Of a DNA stretch of 64,000 nucleotides, positions 26,593-37,900 are shown piece after piece. A model generated the notes under the pieces. That model was given only the letters and a program-made list of their open reading frames with translations, had not been told where the DNA came from and did not search any database. Numbering within the stretch: the first letter of the stretch is position 1; the number at the start of each line of letters is the position of its first letter. A program made the translations under genes and the position numbers. Source of the DNA: a virus; the IMG/VR virus record IMGVR_UViG_3300034073_003944, positions 1 to 64,000 of that record. One strand, 5' to 3'.

Positions 26593-29500
26593 TTACGCTG
26601 TTGTATAAGTTATTTCTACGCCTAATAATCTAGCGTCTACAGCTAAAGTATCACTTGCATTCGTCGCATCTCTATAAATTTCAAATATAATTGGTTTACT
26701 ATTAGCCAATGAACCGCTTATTGTAATTGCACTTGTTGCCGGACTTATGTGCATATCATATGCTTTAAGCAATGTATCTGTAGCTGTTTGACCTGTACCC
26801 AGATTGCCTGTAGAATTAAGTGTATCATCATCCGAATAGATTCTACCTCTTAATCCCCAAACAACTGCGCCTGAACCACCGTTGGCTGACCAATAGAATT
26901 TGCCTGTTACTGTACTGGAACCATTCCAATTATTTGGAAGTACTCGCATTACTTGTACATATTCAATTATACCTGCGTCAAAATCTAGAGTATCATAATT
27001 TACTCTAGCACTGCCTGTTAATTCTGTGCTATTTACACCGGACCCACTGAATGATCTTGGAATCATTTCGCCTGCACCTATCCAAATGTTTGAACTATTT
27101 GGAACAGTTTTCCATACAGTTTTTGTGCCTGTTGTATAAAGTACACTACCACTTGTACCAGCACTATTATTACCATCATAATAAGCACCGTTTAGTCTCA
27201 TACTACCCGATACTTGCAATTTTTGTGATGGTTTATTTGTACCTATACCTACTCTACTACCGCTTATAACGAAGTCATTGGCATTGTATTTACCCATGAA
27301 TATTCTATCATCACTCCAAACATCTACTACAGGCAGACCACTTACATCATTTACAGTGAATAGTGAACCTGACAATGTATCTGTAACATTGAAGAGTGTA
27401 CCTGTACCACCATCTGTTCTTAATACGCTTAAATTACTACCGCTTCTATATACTTGTAATTTAGCGGATAAGCTACCGGATACGCCTATACCTACGAAGC
27501 TACCGGTACTATGTTGCAATCCTTGACCAAAGGCACTACCACTTGCGAATATCAAGTTAGCTATATTTAATTGATTACTACCAGCAGGTTTTCCTGCGTC
27601 AATATTGTGTCCTATTATTATATTACTGTTGCCTGTCGTTATATTATCACCAGCATCAACGCCTACAGCTATATTTCGTTGACCACTTGTTAATGTACCT
27701 AAAGCGCCGTAACCGAATGCGTTGTTATCATTACCGGTCGTATTATTTACTAAAGAATTATATCCAAATGCACTATTAGCAATACCAATTGTATTAGCTT
27801 GTAATGCTTGATGTCCGAAAGCACTATTTTGTATACCCGTTGTATTACTTGCTAACGCTAAATAACCGAAAGCATTATTGTTATTGGTAGTATTATTTAG
27901 TAATGCATAGGCACCAAAAGCATTACTACGATTGCCGGATGAGTTATTATTTAACGCTTTATTACCAAATGCTGTATTAGCACCACCCGTTTTATTTAAT
28001 CTCAATGCGAAATAACCAAATGCACTGTTTAATCTACCACTTGTATTTTGGTAGAGTGCTTGATTTCCAAATGCACTATTTCTATTTCCAGTTGTATTAC
28101 TTGCTAAAGCATAATTACCGAAAGCATTATTATTATTTGTTATGTTATTATAAAGCGCTTTATAACCAAATGAATTATTAGCACTTCCACTTATATTTTT
28201 AAATCCAGACAGTCTTCCAAAACCATTATTACTTGATCCTAATACATTACTTGCAAGTGCTAAATGACCAAAAGCACTATTAATATTACCCGTTATATTA
28301 GCAATTAAACTACCATATCCAAACGCACTGTTTCTGGTTCCAATTGTATTGTTCTTTAATGCTAGATGACCAAACGCTGAATTTATACCAGTTGTATTAC
28401 TTGCTAATGCTCTATAACCGAAAGCATTATTATTATTTGTAGTATTATTCTTTAATGCTTCATAACCAAATGCACTGTTAAAATTACCGACTAAATTTGC
28501 TCTTAAAGCGTTTGTACCAAATGCACTATTTCTTGTACCACTTGTATTAAATATAGAAGCGTAATGACCAAATGCATTGTTGTCAACACCTGTTGTATTA
28601 TTAAGAAGAGCACTGTTACCAAATGCATTGTTTCTTACACCTGTTGTATTAACTTTTAATGATTGATAACCAAAAGCACTGTTAAAATTACCTATTGTAT
28701 TACTTGCTAATGCTTGATGACCAAATGCACTGTTTTTATAACCAGTTGTATTGCTTGCTAGAGCAAAGTAACCGAAAGCATTGTTATTGTTAGTGGTATT
28801 TGCTCTGAGAGCATACATACCAAATGCATTATTATTATTTCCAGCAGTATTTAATCTGAGAGCAGATAAGCCTATTGAATTATTATTATTACCCGTTAAA
28901 TTATCAAATTGTGATGCTCCACCTATAGCAATATTATATAATCCGGATGTGTGTTTATTTAAAGCATAAGCACCGAAAGCAGTATTATACCTACCAGTCG
29001 TGTTACTTGCTAACGCTCTGTGACCAAATGCACTATTATTATCTCCGGTTATATTATTTTGTAATGCTTGATGACCAAATGCACTATTAGCAGTACCAGT
29101 TGTATTGCTTGCTAATGCTCTATAACCAAATGCGTTATTATTGTTTGTGGTGTTATTATATAATGCTTGATGACCAAACGCATTATTTCTTACACCGATT
29201 TGATTACTTGTTAATGCTAAGTGACCGAACGCATTATTTTGTGTACCTGTAGTATTACTACCTAAAGCTTTATAACCAAATGCGTTATTGTTATCACCCG
29301 TTGTATTTACAACAAGACTCAACTCGCCGAATGCGTTGTTTCTAGAACCAATCGTGTTATCTCTTAAAGCAGCTAAACCAAAAGCATTGTTTCTTACACC
29401 CGCCGTATTATTTGTTAAAGCGGCATAACCAAATGCACTATTTCGGGTACCGATTGTATTGTCTTGTAACGCATAATTACCAAATGCTGTATTATATCTA

Positions 29501-32500
29501 CCACTTGTATTACTTGCTAATGCAAAACTACCAAATGCACTATTATTTGCAGCTGTATTAGTATAGAGTGCTTTATAACCGAAAGCACTGTTACTACTGC
29601 TTATTGTATTCGCGTTAAGTGCTCTATGTCCAAATGCACTATTTCTTTGACCGGTAGTATTATTTTTTAACGCGTAGTAACCGAATGCGTTATTATTGCT
29701 TGTAGTATTGTTATATAAAGCAGCGGTACCAACAGCATTATTATTATTACCTACAGTATTATTTTGTAAAGCCGATCTACCTATTGCAATATTATTACGA
29801 CCAGTTGTATTAAATCTTAAAGCAGCTACGCCAAATGCATTATTTTGATAACCAAATGTGTTGCTTGCTAATGCTAATATACCAAATGCATTGTTATTAT
29901 TACCAGTAGTATTGCTTATTAAAGCTTTATAACCAAAAGCACTATTACCAGCACCAGTCGTATTATTTTGTAATGTTAAATGACCAAAGGCACTGTTTTG
30001 TACACCAGTAGTATTGCTTGCTAGAGCATAACTACCAAATGCATTGTTAGCATTTGTCGTATTACTACTTAAAGCACTTCTACCAAATGCGTTATTATTA
30101 CTACCAATTGTATTATCTGTTAAAGCTCTTCTGCCAAATCCATTGTTATTTATACCGGAAATATTATCTCTCAAAGCCCAATCACCAAAAGCATTGTTGC
30201 TGTCACCAATTGTATTGTTTTGTAAAGCACCATTACCAAATCCGTTGTTTAGTATACCAGTAGTATTATTTTGTAAAACACCATTACCAAATGCATTGTT
30301 GTTTCTTCCGATCGTATTATTTCTTAATGCGGCATAACCAAATGCATTGTTTTGTGTACCGGTTGTATTTGATCTTAAAGCAAATGCACCGAATGCACTA
30401 TTTCCTCCCGCTATATTCGTATATAGTGCTCCATAACCGAATGCACTGTTACTACTGCTTATTGTATTAGCTTGTAATGCTCTATGACCAAAAGCGCTGT
30501 TACGATATCCTGTTGTATTACTTCTCAAAGCATAAGCACCAAACGCATTATTATTATTCGTAGTATTATTTTGTAAAGCTACATTACCAAATGCGTTGTT
30601 ATTGTTACCTATACTATTACTATTTAAAGCACCATTGCCAAATGCATTATTATATTGACCACTTGTATTATTTGTTAAAGCTTGTGTACCAAACGCGTTA
30701 TTTCTTGTACCCGTTGTATTATTTACTAAAGCTCTATCACCAAAAGCATTATTTCTAACACCGATTGTATTACTTGCTAGAGATTGATAACCAAATGCAC
30801 TATTTTGTACACCGGTTGTATTATTTTGTAATGCTTGATGACCAAAAGCACTATTAGCAGTACCAGTTGTATTGCTTGCTAAAGCATAAAATCCGAAAGC
30901 ATTATTATTGTTTGTGGTATTTGCTTGTAAAGCATTTCTACCAAAAGCATTGTTACTACCACCGGTTTGATTTGATGCTAATGCTAATGTACCAAAAGCA
31001 TTATTATTAGCAGCGTCAACAATATTATGACCGGCTCTATAACCAAATGCATTGTTATTGTTACCAATAGTAACACTATATAATGTTCTATAACCAAATC
31101 CACTGTTATTTACACCGGTTGTATTAAATCTTAATGTATTTACACCAAACGCATTATTTCTCGCACCTATCGTATTACTTTGTAATGCATTTATTCCGAA
31201 AGCATTATTATTACTACCTACAGTATTTTTATACAGTGCATAATGACCGAACGCTGCATTTTGTACACCACTTGTACTATTTCTAAGTGCTGAATTACCA
31301 AATGCGTTATTGACTATACCCGTGGTATTACTTGCTAAAGCTAAATAACCGAAAGCATTATTTCCAAAACCAATTGTATTGTTTTGCAATGCTTTATGAC
31401 CGAAAGCACTATTAACATTACCAGTTGTATTACTTGCTAATGACAAGTGACCGAAAGCACTGTTACCATGACCTGTTGTATTATTTGTTAATGACTTATA
31501 ACCAAAAGCATTATTGTTGTTGGTTGTATTAGCTACTAAAGCATAAAATCCAAAGGCATTGTTATTATTACCCGATACATTATTTACTAAAGTTTGTGAA
31601 CCAACTGCTGTGTTGCCATTACCAACTGTATTTGTTACCAAAGCGAAATTGCCTAGAGCTGTATTTTTTATACCAATGGTATTTGCATATAAAGCTCCTC
31701 GTCCAAATGCGATATTGTTGTTACCCGATGTATTTAGTCTTAAAGCATGACTTCCAAATGCACTGTTCCAATATCCGGTTGTATTAAGTTGTAATGCTAA
31801 ATATCCAAATGCAGCATTTTCATATCCGGTTATATTATTTGCTAATGCTAAACTACCAAATGCACTGTTACTATATCCTCTATTTGTATAAAGTGCTAAA
31901 TAACCGAAAGCACTGTTACTGCCACTGATTGTATTTGCATTAAGTGCTCTGTGACCAAATGCACTATTTTTAGTTCCGGTTGTATTGCTTCGGAGAGCCA
32001 TATAACCAAACGCGTTATTATTACTCGTTGTATTATTATATAATGCTTGAAAGCCTACAGCGTTATTATTATTACCAATTGTATTATTAGTTAAAGCACT
32101 TCTTCCTACAGCAACATTTCTAATACCACTTGTATTAAATACTAAAGCGTTTGTACCTAATGCTGTATTATTTGTTCCCGTTGAATTTTGTTGTAATGCT
32201 TGAAGACCTACAGCAACATTATAATTACCGAATGTATTAAACATTAAAGCCGCTTGACCAAATGCACTGTTAAAATTACCGGTAGTATTACTAGCTAAAG
32301 CTATGTCACCGAATGCACTGTTTTGTTTACCTCTATTTGTATATAGTGCTTTATAACCAAATGCACTGTTACTGCTACTAATTGTATTAGCTTGTAACGC
32401 TCTATGACCAAATGCACTGTTTCTATGTCCGGTTGTGTTACTTGCTAATGCAAAATTACCGAAAGCGTTATTACCACTTGTTGTATTATTTAAAAGAGTT

Positions 32501-34887
32501 TGATAACCGAATGCATTATTATTGTCACCAACTAAATTATTATTTAGAGATTGCATTCCAAATGCATTATTTAATACACCGGTTGTGTTACTAAATAATG
32601 CATTTAATCCTACAGCAGTATTTCGCCCTCCGGTTGTATTGTTAAATAAAGCTGCACTTCCTATTGCTACATTATATTTGCCGAATGTATTTTTATATAA
32701 AGTAGTGCTCCCAAATGCGACATTAGCTCTGCCTGTAGTATTATTTTTTAACGATTGATTGCCGAATGCGCTATTAGAATCTCCTTTGTTCGTATAAAGT
32801 GATTTATAACCGAAAGCGCTATTACTACCACTGATAGTATTTGCTCTTAATGCTTGATGACCGAAAGCACTGTTTTGTGCACCAGTTGTATTGCTTGCTA
32901 AAGCCAAATAGCCAAAAGCATTATTGTTACTAGTTGAATTATTTCTTAAAGCATAAAAACCGAATGCATTATTTCTATTAACAGGCGTACCCAATCCTAA
33001 AGCACCAACACCAACAGAAACATTGTTAATACCTGATGTATTAGAATATAAAGAACCTACACCAACAGCTGTATTTGACGCTCCTGTAGTATTTTTATTT
33101 AAAGCATTATTACCAAACGCACTATTATTTGTACCAATCGTATTAAACATTAACGATTTATAACCAAACGCACTATTACCACCACCTGTTGTATTTTTAT
33201 TTAAAGCATAATAACCAAATGCATTATTATTATTACCTATTGTATTATTATTTAAAGCGCCGTATCCAAATGCATTATTTTTATAACCCGAAATATTACT
33301 TGTAAGAGCTAAATTACCAAATGCATTGTTATAATTACCACTTGTATTATTCTTCAGTGATTGATTACCGAAAGCATTGTTAGATATACCAGTTGTATTG
33401 CTTGCTAGAGCAAGATAACCGAATGCACTGTTAAAATTACCTATTGTATTATTCTTCAATGCTTGAAGACCAAATGCACTATTAGCTACACCTGTTGTAT
33501 TACTTGCTAAAGCATAACTACCAAAAGCACTATTATTATTTGTAAGATTATTATACAAAGCATAAATACCGAATGCGTTATTACGAAACCCCGATACATT
33601 TTTAGTTAATGATTTTGCACCAAATGCTGTATTTGAACCGCCTGTACGATTGAGTCTTAATGCGAAATAACCGAATCCGCTATTGAAAGTACCACTTGTA
33701 TTTTGATATAATGTTTGATGGCCAAATGCAGAATTAACTGCGCCTGTTGTATTACTTGCTAGTGCTAAATAACCGAAAGCATTATTACTGTCACCTGTGT
33801 GTTTACTTAAAGCGTAAAATCCAAATGCATTGTTTCTATTACCAATTAAATTATATTGTAAAGCATTTCCACCAAATGCATTATTTCTAACGCCACTCGT
33901 ATTTCTTCTTAAAGCACCAACGCCAAATGCACTATTAACATTACCAGTTGTATTGCTTGCTAAAGCTATATAACCAAAAGCGCTATTACCTTGACCAATC
34001 GTATTATTTAGTAATGTTTTGTGGCCAAATGCACTGTTGCTTATTCCAGTTGTATTGCTTGCTAACGCTAGATAACCGAAAGCATTATTAGCATTTGTAG
34101 TGTTGTTTAGTAAAGCACCGTGCCCAAATGCGTTGTTATTATTACCTCCTAAATTAGCTTGTAATGTATCAACTCCGAATGCGTTATTGTTTACTCCAGT
34201 TACATTTACTTTTAATGCATAAGCACCGAAAGCGTTGTTAAAATTTGCATTGGAACTTGCTAATGCTGCGGATCCAAATGCTGAATTTAAAATACCAGAT
34301 GTATTTGTTATCAAACTTTGATGTCCCACAGCAGTATTTGCATAACCTGTAGTATTACCACTTAATGCTTGTCTACCAACTGCGGTATTTGCATAACCTG
34401 TAGTATTGTTATACATTGCATAACTACCGAAAGCACTATTACTATTACCAGTTGTATTGTTGTATAGAGTGCCTCTACCAAATGCTGTATTTAATGTACC
34501 ACCTGTATTAAAATTTAAAGCACCAGCGCCTACAGCAGTATTGCTTATTACAACACCACCACCTCTACCAACTCCTATACCTTGAATTACAGCAGATTGA
34601 CTTACATATAAATTTCCTTGTACTGATAATTTAGAACCGGGACTTGTTGTACCTATGCCGATATTACCACCGGTTTCATACATTACGCTATTGCCAATAG
34701 AATTGGCAGCCGTAAACTTAGGAATATAATTTGTTGTACCCGCTATATTTGTGGTTACTATACTACCACTGAAGCTTCCCGTAAAACTTTTCGCTTCTAC
34801 ACTGTTCTCAAACCTTACAAAGCTACTGCTTACAGTGATATTACCGCTGCTTGTTATAAAGCTATTTTTTATTTGAATTTTAGCCAT
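26593..34887 (-). CDS. Giant repeat tail-fibre protein
   Basis: About 2,764 residues from MAKIQIKNSF; a TTG start 12 bases upstream is possible. The N-terminal 115 residues have a FTGSFSGS strand block and one GGNIGIGTTSPGSKLSV module. Roughly 135 copies of a 17-residue repeat (N-[NS]-AFGxxAL-xxNTTG) follow, then about 330 residues with two more GIGT-like modules and a beta-rich C-terminal domain that probably trimerises or binds receptor. The repeat resembles YadA-head-like left-handed beta-rolls, so a long trimeric rod is expected. ATATTTATA lies 14-22 bases upstream. Confidence 0.85.
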   Translation of the reverse strand: MAKIQIKNSFITSSGNITVSSSFVRFENSVEAKSFTGSFSGSIVTTNIAGTTNYIPKFTAANSIGNSVMYETGGNIGIGTTSPGSKLSVQGNLYVSQSAVIQGIGVGRGGGVVISNTAVGAGALNFNTGGTLNTAFGRGTLYNNTTGNSNSAFGSYAMYNNTTGYANTAVGRQALSGNTTGYANTAVGHQSLITNTSGILNSAFGSAALASSNANFNNAFGAYALKVNVTGVNNNAFGVDTLQANLGGNNNNAFGHGALLNNTTNANNAFGYLALASNTTGISNSAFGHKTLLNNTIGQGNSAFGYIALASNTTGNVNSAFGVGALRRNTSGVRNNAFGGNALQYNLIGNRNNAFGFYALSKHTGDSNNAFGYLALASNTTGAVNSAFGHQTLYQNTSGTFNSGFGYFALRLNRTGGSNTAFGAKSLTKNVSGFRNNAFGIYALYNNLTNNNSAFGSYALASNTTGVANSAFGLQALKNNTIGNFNSAFGYLALASNTTGISNNAFGNQSLKNNTSGNYNNAFGNLALTSNISGYKNNAFGYGALNNNTIGNNNNAFGYYALNKNTTGGGNSAFGYKSLMFNTIGTNNSAFGNNALNKNTTGASNTAVGVGSLYSNTSGINNVSVGVGALGLGTPVNRNNAFGFYALRNNSTSNNNAFGYLALASNTTGAQNSAFGHQALRANTISGSNSAFGYKSLYTNKGDSNSAFGNQSLKNNTTGRANVAFGSTTLYKNTFGKYNVAIGSAALFNNTTGGRNTAVGLNALFSNTTGVLNNAFGMQSLNNNLVGDNNNAFGYQTLLNNTTSGNNAFGNFALASNTTGHRNSAFGHRALQANTISSSNSAFGYKALYTNRGKQNSAFGDIALASNTTGNFNSAFGQAALMFNTFGNYNVAVGLQALQQNSTGTNNTALGTNALVFNTSGIRNVAVGRSALTNNTIGNNNNAVGFQALYNNTTSNNNAFGYMALRSNTTGTKNSAFGHRALNANTISGSNSAFGYLALYTNRGYSNSAFGSLALANNITGYENAAFGYLALQLNTTGYWNSAFGSHALRLNTSGNNNIAFGRGALYANTIGIKNTALGNFALVTNTVGNGNTAVGSQTLVNNVSGNNNNAFGFYALVANTTNNNNAFGYKSLTNNTTGHGNSAFGHLSLASNTTGNVNSAFGHKALQNNTIGFGNNAFGYLALASNTTGIVNNAFGNSALRNSTSGVQNAAFGHYALYKNTVGSNNNAFGINALQSNTIGARNNAFGVNTLRFNTTGVNNSGFGYRTLYSVTIGNNNNAFGYRAGHNIVDAANNNAFGTLALASNQTGGSNNAFGRNALQANTTNNNNAFGFYALASNTTGTANSAFGHQALQNNTTGVQNSAFGYQSLASNTIGVRNNAFGDRALVNNTTGTRNNAFGTQALTNNTSGQYNNAFGNGALNSNSIGNNNNAFGNVALQNNTTNNNNAFGAYALRSNTTGYRNSAFGHRALQANTISSSNSAFGYGALYTNIAGGNSAFGAFALRSNTTGTQNNAFGYAALRNNTIGRNNNAFGNGVLQNNTTGILNNGFGNGALQNNTIGDSNNAFGDWALRDNISGINNNGFGRRALTDNTIGSNNNAFGRSALSSNTTNANNAFGSYALASNTTGVQNSAFGHLTLQNNTTGAGNSAFGYKALISNTTGNNNNAFGILALASNTFGYQNNAFGVAALRFNTTGRNNIAIGRSALQNNTVGNNNNAVGTAALYNNTTSNNNAFGYYALKNNTTGQRNSAFGHRALNANTISSSNSAFGYKALYTNTAANNSAFGSFALASNTSGRYNTAFGNYALQDNTIGTRNSAFGYAALTNNTAGVRNNAFGLAALRDNTIGSRNNAFGELSLVVNTTGDNNNAFGYKALGSNTTGTQNNAFGHLALTSNQIGVRNNAFGHQALYNNTTNNNNAFGYRALASNTTGTANSAFGHQALQNNITGDNNSAFGHRALASNTTGRYNTAFGAYALNKHTSGLYNIAIGGASQFDNLTGNNNNSIGLSALRLNTAGNNNNAFGMYALRANTTNNNNAFGYFALASNTTGYKNSAFGHQALASNTIGNFNSAFGYQSLKVNTTGVRNNAFGNSALLNNTTGVDNNAFGHYASIFNTSGTRNSAFGTNALRANLVGNFNSAFGYEALKNNTTNNNNAFGYRALASNTTGINSAFGHLALKNNTIGTRNSAFGYGSLIANITGNINSAFGHLALASNVLGSSNNGFGRLSGFKNISGSANNSFGYKALYNNITNNNNAFGNYALASNTTGNRNSAFGNQALYQNTSGRLNSAFGYFALRLNKTGGANTAFGNKALNNNSSGNRSNAFGAYALLNNTTNNNNAFGYLALASNTTGIQNSAFGHQALQANTIGIANSAFGYNSLVNNTTGNDNNAFGYGALGTLTSGQRNIAVGVDAGDNITTGNSNIIIGHNIDAGKPAGSNQLNIANLIFASGSAFGQGLQHSTGSFVGIGVSGSLSAKLQVYRSGSNLSVLRTDGGTGTLFNVTDTLSGSLFTVNDVSGLPVVDVWSDDRIFMGKYNANDFVISGSRVGIGTNKPSQKLQVSGSMRLNGAYYDGNNSAGTSGSVLYTTGTKTVWKTVPNSSNIWIGAGEMIPRSFSGSGVNSTELTGSARVNYDTLDFDAGIIEYVQVMRVLPNNWNGSSTVTGKFYWSANGGSGAVVWGLRGRIYSDDDTLNSTGNLGTGQTATDTLLKAYDMHISPATSAITISGSLANSKPIIFEIYRDATNASDTLAVDARLLGVEITYTTA
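27600..34540 (-). repeat. Coding 51-bp tandem repeat array (NNAFGYxALxxNTTG)
   Basis: About 6.9 kb of imperfect 51-bp units with occasional 48-bp units. A larger pattern is visible: blocks containing ANTISxSNSAFGY then LYTN recur near 29600, 30450, 31915, 32365 and 32825, so groups of units were copied together. Confidence 0.9.
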
Positions 34888-34912
34888 AAATGTAGTCAAT
34901 TATAAATATTAA

Positions 34913-37900
34913 CTACATTTTTCTTATCATCGCTTTTATAATATAACTTTCACCTTCACCAGCTTCCAACGCTTGAGCTATAACTTTACCAAATAAATCC
35001 TTCTTGAATATAGATCCTCGTTTTACAGCCTTACCATGACCCTTTTTCTTGCTGGTAACTATATAATCACCTATTTCTACCTTGCCAGTTACTAATATAG
35101 GTTCAGCACCCAATACGATAGGTTCATCTCTACCATTTTTAGCTACACCCATTACCAATTCATCTTCATCAATTTCACAAGGCGCACATCCATTGTACTT
35201 CCATACAACAATTGTACCGGTAGCCAATTGAGCTAAATCTCTAGTTCTTAAATTAGCTTCTAATATACCACCTACAGTGGTTTGTACGACATATATATCA
35301 CTAAATCTATTGCTTGGACCACCTAAAGCATATACACCATCACCTACAGGAGCAATACTACCACTTACTTGTAATCTAAATGATGGACTTGTTGTACCTA
35401 TACCAACATTACCGTTACTATCAACATTAACTCTTCTATTACCTTGACCGTCGGCAAGTATGATGTTGTTAGCTAATGTTGCACTTAAACTTGTTACATT
35501 CGCACCGAGAATTGTATTATAATTACCCGTGGTAATTCCTCTACCTGTATTAAATCCGAGTATTGTATTTGTTCTACCAGTTGTTACATCATAACCAGAT
35601 GATTGACCTACCGCGGTATTTTCCAAACCAGTTGTAGTACTTCTTAATGAATAAGCACCAAATGAACTGTTGTCAGCACCTGTAGTTTGACTAAACAAAG
35701 CTTCTCTACCGAAAGCACTATTTTTTGAACCTATTGTATTGTTTTGTAAAGTGGTATGACCGAAAGCACTATTATTTGTTCCGGTTGTATTGCTTGCTAA
35801 TGCTAAATAACCAAATGAATTGTTATTGTTTGTGGTGTTATTATACAGAGCTTTTAATCCAAAAGCGTTGTTATTACTACCTATTGTGTTAAGCTGTAAT
35901 GTTTGATGACCGAATGCGGCGTTATTTACACCCGATGTATTACTTCTTAAAGCATAATAACCGAAAGCATTATTATTTGCACCGGTAGTATTATTTCTTA
36001 AAACACTTGAACCAAATGCATTGTTTTTAGCACCCGTACTATTTGTATACAATGCTCTAAAACCAAATGCATTATTATTTCCACCTGTAGCTGCGCCTAG
36101 AGCAGAACCTCTTAAAGCTTCTGTACCAAATGCGTTGTTAGCTGCACCCGCTGTATTATTATACAGTGTTCTAAATCCGAAAGCATTATTTGAACCCGCG
36201 TTGATATTTTTCAAAGATCCATAACCAAATGCGCAAATATTGTTAACACTTCCTGATTGATACATCGCAAATGCACCAAAAGCACTATTATTGAGTCCAC
36301 CGCTTCTTCTTTGAAACGCTCTGTAACCAAATGCACTGTTACCATAACCGGTTGTATTACTTGCTAATGCAACATGTCCAAATGCACTGTTTCTAAACCC
36401 GGTTGTATTACTTGCTAGTGTTTGATGACCAAATGCACTGTTATTTACGCCGGTTGTATTAGCAGTTAAAGATTGATATCCGAAAGCATTGTTGTTATTT
36501 GTAGTATTATTTCTCAAAGCATTTCTACCGAATGCGTTGTTGTTACTACCGATTAAATTTTCGGTTAAAGCTGCAGATCCAAAAGCTGTATTTAAAGTAC
36601 CGGAAGTATTTTTGCTTAATGCATATGCGCCAAAAGCGCTATTTCTTATACCCGTTGTATTGCTTATTAATGCATTATGACCAAATGCACTATTATAATT
36701 ACCAAATGTATTATTATTTAATGCTCTATGACCAAATGCACTATTAAATGTACCAGTTGTATTGTTCGCTAATGCCGAATAACCGAAAGCATTATTATTG
36801 TCTGTTGTATTATTATAGAGAGCTTTAAATCCAAATCCATTATTATTGTTACCAATAGTATATGATAGTGCTCTGTAACCAAATGCATTATTATAATTAC
36901 CATTACCACCCGTGGATAAAGCCTTATATCCAAAAACATTATTGCCAGTACCACCACCGCCATATAACGCATAATTGCCAAATGCGTTATTTTTAATGTT
37001 ACCAGCCCCACCTTTTATAGCACTAAATCCAAACGCATTATTATGTTCGCCATTTTGATTGTTATTTAAAGTAAAATTACCAAATGCATTATTTTTTTGA
37101 CCGGATGAATTATATTGTAAAGCATAATAACCAAATGCATTATTATGATCGCTTTGATTGCTATACAAAGCACTTACACCAAATGCATTGTTGTTTAGGC
37201 CAATAAGATTTCTATTTAAAGCACTAAATCCAAAAGCACAATTATTTCTACCACTAGTATTGCTGGCTAATGCTAAATCACCAAATGCACTGTTTTTATA
37301 ACCAGTTGTATTATTTATAAATGCACTATTACCTACAACTGTATTAGTAACTATATCACCACCACCTCTACCGATTCTTACACCATCAATTATGCTAGTT
37401 GCACTGCTACCACTAACATGGAAAATTGCTGCTGGAGATGTAGTACCAATACCAATTCTACTACCACTTTCAAATATAGGCGTTACAGTATCACCTATAG
37501 TAGTACTACTTGTAAATTTAACAATTGTATTGGTTGTACCACTTACAGCTACACTTGTACCACTCGTACCAGCACTGCCAGATGTACCTGAACTACCAGA
37601 TGAACCGCTTGTACCTGATGATCCGGAAGATCCACTTGTACCGCTGCTGCCAGATGTACCTGAACTTCCACTCGTACCTGATGATCCGGATGAACCACTT
37701 GTACCTGATGATCCGGAAGATCCGCTTGTACCAGATGAACCACTTGTACCGCTGCTGCCAGATGTACCTGAACTTCCACTAGTACCCGACGATCCGGATG
37801 AACCACTCGTACCACTACTACCACTTGTACCACTCGTACCACTACTACCACTTGTACCGCTGCTACCAGATGATCCATTTTCACCACTTGTTCCACTTGA

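Noticed and set aside
27600-34540. CRISPR-like regular repeats
   Set aside because: The 51-bp units are contiguous, imperfect and keep one open frame of AFG repeats; there are no unique spacers and no cas genes.
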